A stretch of DNA of 64,000 nt from Sphingomonadales bacterium. Its GTDB lineage: Bacteria; Pseudomonadota; Alphaproteobacteria; Sphingomonadales; Sphingomonadaceae. Below the pieces are notes generated by a model that was not told where the DNA came from, did no database searches, and worked only from the letters and a program-made list of their open reading frames with translations. The translations under genes were made by a program, and so were the position numbers. The first letter of the stretch is position 1, and each line of letters begins with the position of its first letter. Below are positions 35,805 to 45,302 of this stretch, one piece after another. The stretch lies in the NCBI GenBank assembly GCA_947470185.1, contig CANIRZ010000004.1, positions 32,378 through 96,377 on the forward strand. The letters are read 5' to 3'.

Positions 35805-36040
35805 CACCCACAGACGATAAATCACGCGCAGAAACACGCGCGCAATACCGGTTTCTGATTATCAACCTTTGCCGGATCACGGGTGCGATCATGTTAGTTG
35901 TCGGCTTGGCCGTCATAGCACGGGAGGCATTTGGACTACCCAAGGCGCTTGGCTACGGCTTGTTTCTGGTCGGCATGATAGGCTTTATGCTGGTGCCCGT
36001 CCTGCTGTCGAAAAGATGGAAAAGTACACCTGATATATGA
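35801..36040 (+). CDS. 79-aa membrane protein
   Basis: A soluble Arg/Glu-rich N-terminus is followed by two hydrophobic helices (about residues 27-43 and 49-69). No family recognised. Both ends overlap their neighbours by 4 nt, and it sits directly before ATP12, a layout suggesting an inner-membrane accessory protein, though its role is unknown. Confidence 0.72.
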   Translation: MTPTDDKSRAETRAQYRFLIINLCRITGAIMLVVGLAVIAREAFGLPKALGYGLFLVGMIGFMLVPVLLSKRWKSTPDI

Positions 36041-36738
36041 GGCGATTTTGGAAAGCAGTTACGCTTGAACCCAGTGATTATGGGCTCGCTGTTCGGCTTG
36101 ATGGCCGTCCGGTAAAGACACCAACAGGCAATCTGCTGGCGCTGCCCTCGCAAAAAATGGCGGACGCCGTTGTGGCCGAATGGGAGGCTGTCGAAAAAAA
36201 CGTGAACCCCGTGCTGATGCCCAATACGGGATTTGCCAATGCCGCCATTGACCGGATCGCGCCGGACCATGATGGTTTTGCCGCCGCCATTGCGGCCTAT
36301 GGCGAGACGGACAATTTTTGTTATCGCGCTGTGGCTGGTGAGGCATTGGCCGACCGGCAGGCGCAGATTTGGGATCCGTGGCTGGACTGGGCCAAAGGGC
36401 ATTATGATATCGATTTCCTCATTGTCGAAGGTATCATGCACCAACCCCAGCCTCCGGCGACGCTTGAGACTTTGCGTAGCGCAGTCGCTGCACGCGGGGC
36501 ATTTGAACTGGCCGCTATGGCAAAACTTGGGCATTTGTCAGGATCGCTTGTCGCAACATTGGCCATCATCGAACGCGCAGGCACCGCGGAAGATATTTGG
36601 AACGCCGCCTGTCTGGATGAGATTTGGCAGGAAGAATTGTGGGGCGCAGACCATTGGGCGCAGAAAAACCGGAGCGATCGTGAAGGCGAGTTCATGGCTG
36701 CAGTGCGTTTTCTGGATTTGCTTGTACCCCGAACCTAG
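36037..36738 (+). CDS. ATP12-family F1-ATPase assembly chaperone
   Basis: 233 aa. Starts MRRFWKAVTLEPSDYGLAVRLDGRPVKTP, the conserved ATP12 opening, followed by AVVAEWEAVEKNVNP, the YRAVAGEALADRQ region and a C-terminal ELWGADHWAQKNR. In mitochondria and alphaproteobacteria ATP12 binds the F1 alpha subunit during assembly. Normal length. Last gene of the coupled chain that begins with crcB; followed by an inverted repeat. Confidence 0.9.
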   Translation: MRRFWKAVTLEPSDYGLAVRLDGRPVKTPTGNLLALPSQKMADAVVAEWEAVEKNVNPVLMPNTGFANAAIDRIAPDHDGFAAAIAAYGETDNFCYRAVAGEALADRQAQIWDPWLDWAKGHYDIDFLIVEGIMHQPQPPATLETLRSAVAARGAFELAAMAKLGHLSGSLVATLAIIERAGTAEDIWNAACLDEIWQEELWGADHWAQKNRSDREGEFMAAVRFLDLLVPRT

Positions 36739-36744
36739 GTGAAA

Positions 36745-36775
36745 ACCCGCCTCGCTGGTTAAGGGCAGGGCGGGT
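36745..36775 (+). terminator. Inverted repeat after ATP12
   Basis: ACCCGCC (36745-36751) and GGCGGGT (36769-36775), 7-bp arms with a 17-nt loop. No T-run follows. It may partly terminate the crcB-ATP12 transcript before DUF3429. Confidence 0.35.
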
Positions 36776-36805
36776 AATCGGGTTCTATAATCAAGGAAAA
36801 GGCCA

Positions 36806-37282
36806 ATGACAGACAACGCGACATTCACCTTACGACCGATTCCAAAGGCGGCGTTTGTTGCAGGCTATGGAGGATTGCTTCCGCAGGTCATTGCCGCTGC
36901 GATGGTGTTGTCCGGGATGGAGTATCGCTGGACAGGGCTGGCAGCGGCCTATGGCTATGCTGCATTTATATTCAGCTTCTTGGGCGGCATGTGGTGGGGC
37001 CTTGCTGTTACCACGCGCAACAACGATGCGGCGGCCAACGGAATGTTTGCGCTCGCTGTGGCGCCAAGCTTATTGTCGCTTGCAACCTATTTGCCATGGA
37101 TCTGGGGGTGGGAATGGCCCGGCCCCTCGCTGGCATGGCTTGGGATTTTCTTAATGCTATCGCCCTTGGCGGATCGATGGTTGTCGTCGCGCTGCGCCTT
37201 ACCACCCGGCTGGATGAAGCTGCGTTGGCATTTATCGATTGGCCTGGGCGGAATAACCCTGTTTTTGGCGGCTTTCGCTTAG
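36806..37282 (+). CDS. DUF3429 domain-containing membrane protein
   Basis: 158 aa with about five hydrophobic helices. LPQVIAAAMVLSG, then YGYAAFIFSFLGGMWWGLA and a Pro/Trp-rich PWIWGWEW segment fit DUF3429, an inner-membrane family of unknown function. AAGGAAAAGG precedes the ATG. Convergent with gmk, 9 nt apart. Confidence 0.82.
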   Translation: MTDNATFTLRPIPKAAFVAGYGGLLPQVIAAAMVLSGMEYRWTGLAAAYGYAAFIFSFLGGMWWGLAVTTRNNDAAANGMFALAVAPSLLSLATYLPWIWGWEWPGPSLAWLGIFLMLSPLADRWLSSRCALPPGWMKLRWHLSIGLGGITLFLAAFA

Positions 37283-37291
37283 GTCCTGACC

Positions 37292-37945
37292 CTAAGTCGC
37301 CGCGAGGTCGCGGACGAAGCCGATCAAGCCCTTTTGCCGCCGCCGTTTCATCCTCTCGGCCGCAAGAATTTGCTGAATCTTTTCAAAGCAGGCCTGCACA
37401 TCGTCGTTGATGAGCACATAATCATAACCGTCCCAATGCCCGATTTCTGCCTTTGCACGGCTCATACGGTCTGCAATGACGGCGTCGCTGTCTTGCGCAC
37501 GGCTGTGTAAGCGGCGTTCCAGCTCGTCGATCGATGGTGGCAAAATGAAGACGCGTACGACGTCTGGTCCAGCCTCTTGATATAATTGCTGCGCGCCCTG
37601 CCAATCGATATCGAACAAAACGTCGCAGCCAGCGGCGAGCTTTTCCTCTACCGGCCCTTTTGGCGTACCATAGCGATGCCCGAAAACATGCGCCCATTCC
37701 AGAAATTCACCATCAGCAGCCATTTTCTTGAATGTAGCCGTATCGGTGAAATGATAATGAACACCCTCTATCTCGCCGGGACGCGGTTCGCGTGTGGTGT
37801 ATGAAACCGACAATGCGATTTTTGCGTCGGCATCCAAAAGCATCCGCGAAAGCGTCGATTTACCTGCACCCGATGGGGATGAGAGAACGAACAGCAGTCC
37901 GCGGCGTTCCAATTCATGCGGCTTGTGGGTGTCGGTATGGGCCAT
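37292..37945 (-). CDS. gmk: Guanylate kinase
   Basis: 217 aa. P-loop SSPSGAGKS at residues 22-30, then SYTTREPRPGEIEGVHYHF (GMP-binding), VLFDIDWQGAQQL and a lid region with Arg-rich RAQDSDAVIADR. It phosphorylates GMP to GDP. Normal length with a 14-residue N-terminal extension. Only a weak ribosome binding site precedes the ATG at 37945. No rpoZ or yicC gene is next to it. Confidence 0.95.
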   Translation of the reverse strand: MAHTDTHKPHELERRGLLFVLSSPSGAGKSTLSRMLLDADAKIALSVSYTTREPRPGEIEGVHYHFTDTATFKKMAADGEFLEWAHVFGHRYGTPKGPVEEKLAAGCDVLFDIDWQGAQQLYQEAGPDVVRVFILPPSIDELERRLHSRAQDSDAVIADRMSRAKAEIGHWDGYDYVLINDDVQACFEKIQQILAAERMKRRRQKGLIGFVRDLAAT

Positions 37946-38013
37946 AGCCGCTACTGCGCGAAAGCTTAGGCGCGCGTCAAGAGGGAAGCGCGGTTGTGAT
38001 CGACGAAAGCGGA

Positions 38014-38208
38014 TCAGCTACGCTGGCGTTCCTTGCGTTTGTCATACATGCTTTTGGCCGCAAATGCGCCGCCAACGAGCAGCAAGCCCGGAATAGAGCG
38101 GGTTGCAAGGCGCGTGGCGACAATGCCAAGCCCCGCGCCAAGCAAGCCATTGCCGCTTTTGCGTCCGATAACTTCGCCGATAACGGCACCTGCGATTGTT
38201 TTTAGCAT
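38014..38208 (-). CDS. 64-aa glycine-zipper-like membrane protein
   Basis: Begins MLKTIAGAVIGEVIGRKSGN and continues GLLGAGLGIVATRL with spaced glycines, then a second hydrophobic helix and an Arg/Lys-rich tail. GGGAG lies 8-9 nt before the ATG. No known family name. It probably inserts into the inner membrane. It lies between fumC and gmk on the same strand. Confidence 0.68.
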   Translation of the reverse strand: MLKTIAGAVIGEVIGRKSGNGLLGAGLGIVATRLATRSIPGLLLVGGAFAAKSMYDKRKERQRS

Positions 38209-38245
38209 TTGTCGTCTCCCACGCAGCACACCAACATATTGTCAC

Positions 38246-39637
38246 TCAAACCATGTCTTCGGCTCTCACATGGGTATCGAAAGTGGCTTCGTCAACCAGT
38301 CCGGACGCTAACGCGGCTTGGCGCAATGTGGTTCCCTCGCGCAGTGCCCGTTTGGCGATGTTGGCCGCATGGTCATAGCCGATAATCGGAGCAAGTGCGG
38401 TCACGAGCATAAGCGATCGTTCCACCAAATCGGCTATCCGCGTTCGGTCAGGCTCAAGACCCGCGACGCAATGGAGCGCAAAGCTGTCCATGCCGATGGC
38501 AAGCAGATCAATCGACCGCAGGACATTTGCGCCGATCATGGGCTTGAACACATTCAACTGCAAATGCCCCTGAAGCCCGCCGACTGTCACTGCCTGATGA
38601 TTGCCGATGACTTGCGCCGCGACCATCGTCAGCATCTCGCATTGCGTCGGGTTGACCTTGCCCGGCATGATTGAGCTGCCGGGTTCATTTTCCGGCAAAT
38701 GCAGTTCGCCAAGGCCCGAGCGCGGGCCAGAGCCCAGCAAGCGGATGTCATTGGCGATTTTGGTGAGCGCAACCGCGAGCGTATTGAGCGTGCCCGACAG
38801 CAGTACCAAAGCATCGTTAGAGGCCAGCGCTTCGAATTTATTGCTGGCTGGCTCAAACGCGATGCCGGTTGCGGCAGAAATCTCGTTCGAGATGGCTAAG
38901 TCAAAGCCTTTGGGTGCATTTAGGCCAGTGCCGACCGCCGTGCCGCCCTGTGCCAGTTTCTGGATATTATGCGTGACGGCATGTTCTATGCTGTCACGGC
39001 ATGCCGAGAGTTGCGCGACAAAGGCGGAAAATTCCTGTCCTAAAGTCAGCGGCGTTGCGTCCTGCAAATGGGTGCGACCTATTTTAACGATGTCCCGCCA
39101 TTCGGCGCTTTTTGTTGCAAGCGCATCGGTCAAGCGACCAAGCGCTGGCAAGAGGTCATTGCGCACCGCCAGCGCCGTCGCAACGTGCAATGCGGTGGGG
39201 AAGCTGTCATTCGACGATTGGCCCATGTTGACATGGTCATTGGGATGCACCGGTGCTTTGCCGCCGCGTGTGCCCGTCAGCGCCTCATTGGCGATGCCTG
39301 CGACAACTTCGTTCACATTCATGTTCGATTGCGTGCCGCTGCCCGTCTGCCAGATGACGAGTGGGAATTGCGCGTCATATTCGCCGCTTAATATGGCGTC
39401 GGCTGCGGTAATGATGGCATTGGCGATGTTGGCTGGCAACGCGCCAGAAGCCCTATGCGTCAACGCTGCGGCGCGCTTCACATGCGTAAGGCCATAGATA
39501 ATGCCCATCGGCATGCGTTCATGTGCAGGGAAGGGGAAGTTTACGATGCTGCGCTGCGTCTGTGCGCCCCAATACGCGTCTGCGGGGACTTCTATCGGTC
39601 CAAAACTGTCAGTTTCCGTGCGGGTTTCCCCCGTCAC
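38246..39637 (-). CDS. fumC: Class II fumarate hydratase
   Basis: 463 aa. The signature loop PGSSIMPGKVNPTQCEM (catalytic Ser) and TGSGTQSNMNVNEV, HPNDHVNMGQSSND and KIGRTHLQDATPLTLGQEF blocks are all present. Converts fumarate to malate in the TCA cycle; oxygen-stable class without iron-sulfur cluster. Its ATG overlaps the sspB stop (ATGA). Aspartase is a distant alternative, but the pattern favours FumC. Confidence 0.95.
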   Translation of the reverse strand: MTGETRTETDSFGPIEVPADAYWGAQTQRSIVNFPFPAHERMPMGIIYGLTHVKRAAALTHRASGALPANIANAIITAADAILSGEYDAQFPLVIWQTGSGTQSNMNVNEVVAGIANEALTGTRGGKAPVHPNDHVNMGQSSNDSFPTALHVATALAVRNDLLPALGRLTDALATKSAEWRDIVKIGRTHLQDATPLTLGQEFSAFVAQLSACRDSIEHAVTHNIQKLAQGGTAVGTGLNAPKGFDLAISNEISAATGIAFEPASNKFEALASNDALVLLSGTLNTLAVALTKIANDIRLLGSGPRSGLGELHLPENEPGSSIMPGKVNPTQCEMLTMVAAQVIGNHQAVTVGGLQGHLQLNVFKPMIGANVLRSIDLLAIGMDSFALHCVAGLEPDRTRIADLVERSLMLVTALAPIIGYDHAANIAKRALREGTTLRQAALASGLVDEATFDTHVRAEDMV

Positions 39638-40110
39638 TTCTTCCGTCCGAAGTCCACGCTGACGACGTTAGAGCCATCTTCTATCGCCACCGGTGGGCTG
39701 TCATTGCCAGCCTCTTCATGCGGCTCAGGCGTTCCTTCGCCAGCGTCGACATGGAATTGCAACGCGAAGTCAACGGCAGGGTCAACGAAGGCGGTAATCG
39801 CGGAATAAGGAATGAACAGATGCGAAGGGATCTGGCTGAACGACAGGCCGACTTCGAAATGCTCGGCCTCAACCTTCAAGTCCCAATATTTATGCTGAAG
39901 CACAATGGTCATTTCATCGGGGAAGCGTTCGTGCAGATGCTGCGGAATGGCAACGCCTGGGGCTTGAGTTTTGAAAGTGATGTAGAAATGATGGTCGCCC
40001 GGCAGGCCATCACGCGCAACATCGCCGAGCACGCGGCCAACAACAGCGCGCAATGCCTCCTGCACAACGTCGTCATAAGGAATCAGGCTATCAACATGCT
40101 CATCGGTCAT
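39634..40110 (-). CDS. sspB: SspB-family ClpXP adaptor (alpha-type)
   Basis: 158 aa. IPYDDVVQEALRAVVGRVL near the N-terminus, FYITFKTQAPGVAIPQHL, and MTIVLQHKYWDLKV match the alphaproteobacterial SspB-alpha family, which delivers ssrA-tagged proteins to ClpXP. The C-terminal VVSVDFGRKK is the ClpX-binding tail. The acidic linker is typical. The start at 40110 sits in the conserved position; a much longer frame was rejected. It forms an operon with fumC. Confidence 0.9.
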   Translation of the reverse strand: MTDEHVDSLIPYDDVVQEALRAVVGRVLGDVARDGLPGDHHFYITFKTQAPGVAIPQHLHERFPDEMTIVLQHKYWDLKVEAEHFEVGLSFSQIPSHLFIPYSAITAFVDPAVDFALQFHVDAGEGTPEPHEEAGNDSPPVAIEDGSNVVSVDFGRKK

Positions 40111-40168
40111 CCTTGCTAGGTGGACCGCCGAGCGCTCGAAATCAAGATGCTTGTTGGTGTAAGCCAAC

Positions 40169-40196
40169 TTGCCAAATGCGCTAGCGCAGCTATATC
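40169..40196 (+). promoter_or_regulatory. Candidate promoter of hisBHAF, possibly leaderless
   Basis: TTGCCA (40169-40174), 16-nt spacer, TATATC (40191-40196). The predicted start is near 40203, immediately before the hisB ATG at 40204. The spacer contains the perfect palindrome GCGCTAGCGC (40178-40187), which could be an operator. Confidence 0.4.
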
Positions 40197-40203
40197 GGCG
40201 GCC

Positions 40204-40791
40204 ATGCGTACAGGCTCTATCAGTCGCAAGACGAACGAAACGTCCATTGATGTTGAGGTGAACCTTGACGGCACTGGTGTATATGAAGTGTCCACAGGCA
40301 TCGGTTTTCTCGACCATATGCTTGAGCAATTGTCGCGACATTCGCTCATTGATCTCAAGGTCAAAGCGGTGGGCGATTTACATATTGATCAGCACCATAC
40401 CACCGAAGACACGGGCATCGCGATTGGCGAGGCCGTTTTGCAGGCGCTTGGCGATAAACGTGGCATCACGCGTTATGGTACGGCTTATGCGCCGATGGAT
40501 GAGACGCTGACCCGCTGCGCGCTCGATATTTCGGGGCGGCCCTATTTTGTGTGGAAAGTTTCGCTCGGCATGCCGCGCCTTGGCGAATGGGATACTGAGC
40601 TGATTGAACATTGGTTCCACAGCTTTGCGACCAGCGCCGGTATCACGCTGCATGTTGAAAACCTCTACGGCGCAAACAACCACCATATTGTCGAAAGCTG
40701 CTTTAAGGCCTTGGCCCGTGCGTTGCGCCAAGCAGTCGAAATTGATCCGCGCAAGGCAGATGCCATTCCATCGACCAAGGGGACGCTCTAG
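40204..40791 (+). CDS. hisB: Imidazoleglycerol-phosphate dehydratase
   Basis: 195 aa monofunctional HisB (no phosphatase domain). The two Mn-binding repeats DQHHTTED (residues 62-69) and NNHHIVES are present. Sixth step of histidine synthesis. The ATG at 40204 is chosen because the conserved region starts [12 protein letters not shown] immediately after; earlier in-frame starts lie in the intergenic region. First gene of hisBHAF. Confidence 0.94.
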   Translation: MRTGSISRKTNETSIDVEVNLDGTGVYEVSTGIGFLDHMLEQLSRHSLIDLKVKAVGDLHIDQHHTTEDTGIAIGEAVLQALGDKRGITRYGTAYAPMDETLTRCALDISGRPYFVWKVSLGMPRLGEWDTELIEHWFHSFATSAGITLHVENLYGANNHHIVESCFKALARALRQAVEIDPRKADAIPSTKGTL

Positions 40792-40794
40792 ACC

Positions 40795-41406
40795 GTGACC
40801 CTTGCGCTGATTGATTATGGCGCAGGTAATCTGCATTCGGTGCATAATGCGTTGAAGGCTGCGGCCGCGGCTGATGTGCGTATCACGGCTGATCCCGACA
40901 TTGTTGCGCACGCCGACCGGATTGTCTTGCCCGGTGTTGGTGCTTTTGCGCATTGTATGGCCGCCTTGTCCGGCATTGACGGCATGATCGCCGCGATGGA
41001 GCAGCGCGTTCGGGTTCAGGGAATACCATTTTTGGGAATCTGCGTCGGCATGCAGTTGCTTGCCGATGAAGGTGTGGAACATAAAAGCACGCGCGGGCTT
41101 GGCTGGATTCCCGGCACCGTGCGCGCGATTGCGCCCGCCACGGATCTAAAAATCCCGCATATGGGCTGGAATGATGTCGTGCCAAGCGACGGCGCGCCGC
41201 TTGTGGAGCGCGGTGAAGCCTATTTCCTGCATGGCTATCATTTTGACGCCGCCGACGCGACGGATGTTCTGGCGACTACCGACCATGGCGGTGCGCTTGT
41301 TGCTGCGGTGGGCCGTGACAACATCATGGGTGTGCAGTTTCATCCTGAAAAAAGCCAGGCCTATGGCATCAATTTCCTCAAACGCTTTTTGGAGTGGAAG
41401 CCGTGA
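40795..41406 (+). CDS. hisH: Imidazole glycerol phosphate synthase, glutaminase subunit
   Basis: 203 aa class I glutamine amidotransferase. Nucleophile Cys83 in GICVGMQLL, and His183/Glu185 in VQFHPEKS complete the triad. It feeds ammonia to HisF. Uses a GTG start 3 nt after the hisB stop. It overlaps hisA by 4 nt. Confidence 0.94.
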   Translation: MTLALIDYGAGNLHSVHNALKAAAAADVRITADPDIVAHADRIVLPGVGAFAHCMAALSGIDGMIAAMEQRVRVQGIPFLGICVGMQLLADEGVEHKSTRGLGWIPGTVRAIAPATDLKIPHMGWNDVVPSDGAPLVERGEAYFLHGYHFDAADATDVLATTDHGGALVAAVGRDNIMGVQFHPEKSQAYGINFLKRFLEWKP

Positions 41407-42131
41407 TTGTTTTTCCCGCGATTGACCTCAAGGGCGGCGAAGTTGTGCGCTTGGCTGAGGGCGATATGAACCGCGCTACCGTTTATGCCGATGACCCCGC
41501 AGCGCAGGCGATGTTATTTGCGGAACAAGGTGCGGAATTTCTGCATGTAGTCGATTTGGACGGCGCCTTTGCCGGACGCCCCGAAAATGCCGAAGCGGTT
41601 GAGGGCATTATCGAAAATTTCCCCGGTTATATCCAATTGGGCGGCGGCATCCGCAACCCGCAGACCGTCGAGCGTTGGTTCGACATGGGCGTTGCTCGGC
41701 TCGTGATTGGAACAGCGGCGCTTAAAGACCCGCAGTTCGTAAAAGACATGGCGCGCGAGTTTGAAGACGGCATCGTCGTTGCTGTCGACGCCCGCGATGG
41801 CATGATCGCGACCGAGGGCTGGGCTGAAAAATCCGACATGCCTGTCATCGACCTTGCCCGCCGGTTCGAAGATGCGGGTGTAGCCTCGATCCTGTTCACC
41901 GATGTCGGGCGCGACGGGATGCTGACCGGATGCAATATCGACGCAACGGTTGATCTGGCTCGGCGCGTGAATATTCCGGTGATCGCCAGCGGCGGGGTGA
42001 AGGGCATTGATGACATTCACATGCTCGCGCTGCATGCGAAGGACGGCATTGAGGGCGTGATTACGGGCCGCGCGATCTATGATGGGCGGTTAGACCTTGC
42101 AACGGCGATTAAGGTGGCGGGGCGGACATGA
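41403..42131 (+). CDS. hisA: Phosphoribosylformimino-5-aminoimidazole carboxamide ribotide isomerase
   Basis: 242 aa TIM barrel. [15 protein letters not shown] carries the catalytic Asp8, with the second Asp in the barrel's C-terminal half ([13 protein letters not shown]). GTG at 41403 overlaps the hisH stop (GTGA) and has GGAG 8 nt upstream. The product is the HisF/HisH substrate. Confidence 0.94.
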   Translation: MIVFPAIDLKGGEVVRLAEGDMNRATVYADDPAAQAMLFAEQGAEFLHVVDLDGAFAGRPENAEAVEGIIENFPGYIQLGGGIRNPQTVERWFDMGVARLVIGTAALKDPQFVKDMAREFEDGIVVAVDARDGMIATEGWAEKSDMPVIDLARRFEDAGVASILFTDVGRDGMLTGCNIDATVDLARRVNIPVIASGGVKGIDDIHMLALHAKDGIEGVITGRAIYDGRLDLATAIKVAGRT

Positions 42132-42886
42132 CCGTCCGCGTCCGCGTCATCCCCTGCCTCGACGTCTCCAATGGCCGTGTGGTCAAGGGCGTAAACTTTG
42201 TCGACCTGCGCGACGCGGGCGATCCCGTCGAACAAGCGCAAGCCTATGATGCGGCGGGTGCGGACGAGCTTTGTTTTCTCGATATTGGCGCAAGCCATGA
42301 AGGGCGCGGGACGATTATTGACGTCGTGCGGCGCACGGCAGAAGTGTGCTTCATGCCACTGACCGTCGGCGGCGGCGTGCGCAGCGCAGAGGACGCGCGG
42401 GCGTTGTTGCTGGCGGGCGCAGACAAGGTCGCGGTCAACAGTGCGGCAGTCGCGCGACCCGAAGTCGTTGCTGATATCGCTGCGCGCTTCGGGAGCCAAT
42501 GCGTGGTTGCCTCAGTTGATGCGCGGCGGATGGGCAACAGATGGGAAATCTTCACCCATGGCGGACGTAATCCCACGGGCATCGACGCGCTGGAGCATGC
42601 GGTGAAGCTCGCCGAACTCGGTGCAGGTGAATTGCTTGTCACGAGCATGGACCGTGATGGTACACGCGACGGCTATGACCTTGCACTCACGCGCGCTATT
42701 GCCGACGCAGTGCACATACCTGTTGTGGCCAGCGGCGGCGTAGGCAATTTGGAGCATCTGGTCGCAGGTGTGCGTGAAGGCCATGCCAGCGCGGTTCTGG
42801 CGGCGTCGATATTCCATTTCGGCCAATATAGCATATCCGATGCGCATGCGGCGTTGCGATCGGCAGGGTTGCAGGCGCGGGTCTGA
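42128..42886 (+). CDS. hisF: Imidazole glycerol phosphate synthase, cyclase subunit
   Basis: 252 aa TIM barrel. Catalytic Asp12 in [13 protein letters not shown] and the second Asp in [12 protein letters not shown] are visible. It forms the heterodimer with HisH. It overlaps hisA by 4 nt (ATGA) and ends the his run here: hisI and hisE are not downstream, as groESL follows. Confidence 0.95.
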   Translation: MTVRVRVIPCLDVSNGRVVKGVNFVDLRDAGDPVEQAQAYDAAGADELCFLDIGASHEGRGTIIDVVRRTAEVCFMPLTVGGGVRSAEDARALLLAGADKVAVNSAAVARPEVVADIAARFGSQCVVASVDARRMGNRWEIFTHGGRNPTGIDALEHAVKLAELGAGELLVTSMDRDGTRDGYDLALTRAIADAVHIPVVASGGVGNLEHLVAGVREGHASAVLAASIFHFGQYSISDAHAALRSAGLQARV

Positions 42887-42917
42887 AACCTCGGCAAAAA
42901 AATTCGTTTCCCGAGTC

Positions 42918-42945
42918 CTTGACCTGTAATGAAAACTCCCTATCT
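42918..42945 (+). promoter_or_regulatory. groESL promoter, RpoH-like
   Basis: CTTGACC (42918-42924), 13-nt spacer, CCCTATCT (42938-42945). It fits the RpoH heat-shock pattern CTTGAAA-N11-16-CCCCATNT with a single mismatch in the -10, and also a housekeeping promoter (TTGACC-N16-TATCTG). The start would be near 42953, exactly where CIRCE begins. Confidence 0.6.
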
Positions 42946-42953
42946 GGGCCTTG

Positions 42954-42980
42954 TTAGCACTCACACTAAAAGAGTGCCAA
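42954..42980 (+). promoter_or_regulatory. CIRCE element (HrcA operator) of groESL
   Basis: TTAGCACTC-N9-GAGTGCCAA, one mismatch from the canonical CIRCE inverted repeat (GAGTGCTAA). It lies at the predicted transcript start, 73 nt before groES. HrcA repression of groESL through CIRCE is well established in alphaproteobacteria. Confidence 0.93.
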
Positions 42981-43053
42981 CGCTCATTCATTGCCGTCAC
43001 GCCGGGCTTTGGCCGGTGGCGGGATGGCGAACAATTAAAGGAAGGTTCAACAT

Positions 43054-43341
43054 ATGGCATTTCGTCCATTGCATGATCGCGTTCTCGTCCGTCGGGTCGA
43101 GGCCGAAGCAAAAACCGCTGGCGGGATCATCATCCCTGATACAGCTCAGGAAAAGCCACAGGAAGGCGAAGTCGTCTCCGTTGGCGCAGGTTCCAAGGCA
43201 GAAGACGGCACTGTGACGCCGCTTGATGTCAAGGCTGGCGACAAAATTCTGTTCGGCAAATGGTCGGGCACCGAAGTCAAGATCGACGGCGAAGACCTGC
43301 TGATCATGAAGGAATCGGACATCTTGGGAATCGTTTCCTAA
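43054..43341 (+). CDS. groES: Co-chaperonin GroES
   Basis: 95 aa. Starts [16 protein letters not shown]; the mobile loop is [18 protein letters not shown], and [16 protein letters not shown] ends the protein. The heptameric lid of GroEL. AAAGGAAGG precedes the ATG. First gene of the heat-shock operon, 60 nt before groEL. Confidence 0.97.
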   Translation: MAFRPLHDRVLVRRVEAEAKTAGGIIIPDTAQEKPQEGEVVSVGAGSKAEDGTVTPLDVKAGDKILFGKWSGTEVKIDGEDLLIMKESDILGIVS

Positions 43342-43361
43342 GCGACGAATGGTTTGAATCA

Positions 43362-43377
43362 CCCAGCTTTCGCTGGG
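43362..43377 (+). other. Intergenic hairpin between groES and groEL
   Basis: CCCAGC-TTTC-GCTGGG, a perfect 6-bp stem with a tetraloop, followed by GroEL's ribosome binding site (AAAGGA). Hairpins at this place in groESL mRNAs are known processing or stability sites in other alphaproteobacteria; here that is inference. Confidence 0.55.
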
Positions 43378-43389
43378 GCACACAATTAA

Positions 43390-45057
<1,668 letters not shown>

Positions 45058-45091
45058 GTCCAAACCCTCAGCTCAAGCTGAAACAAAAACG

Positions 45092-45120
45092 GGCCGGAGG
45101 GGAAACCTTCCGGCCTTTTT
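45092..45120 (+). terminator. Intrinsic terminator of groESL
   Basis: A 10-bp stem (GGCCGGAGGG with CCTTCCGGCC, one G-T pair) closed by a GAAA tetraloop and followed by TTTTT. It is 35 nt downstream of the groEL stop. Confidence 0.92.
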
Positions 45121-45302
45121 GCTGTGCGCACCTGAGTCGTTTGGGTGCACATGCGAAAGAGAAATTTTCTCAATCCTGCTCGTTCATAAAATAAGGTATG
45201 TTAAATATTGAAATATAATGATTTTTATAGCTTTTGAAATATCTGTTGCACTGCAAAATAAGGAGCGTAGGTGCATCCGCCCCACAGCAGAGATTTCCGG
45301 TC
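45121..45302 (+). promoter_or_regulatory. AT-rich leader/promoter region of kup
   Basis: 182 nt, markedly more AT-rich than the neighbours. It holds GAGAAA-T-TTTCTC (a perfect 13-nt inverted repeat near 45159-45171) and a TATAAT hexamer at 45214-45219 without a good -35. A promoter and operator for kup are likely, but the boundaries cannot be fixed. Confidence 0.4.

Noticed and set aside
38601..39497. 298-codon frame antisense to fumC
   Set aside because: It lacks domain character and is fully overlapped by a well-conserved fumC.
39634..40341. 235-aa version of SspB
   Set aside because: The first 77 residues cover the divergent hisB promoter and start; the conserved SspB start is at 40110.
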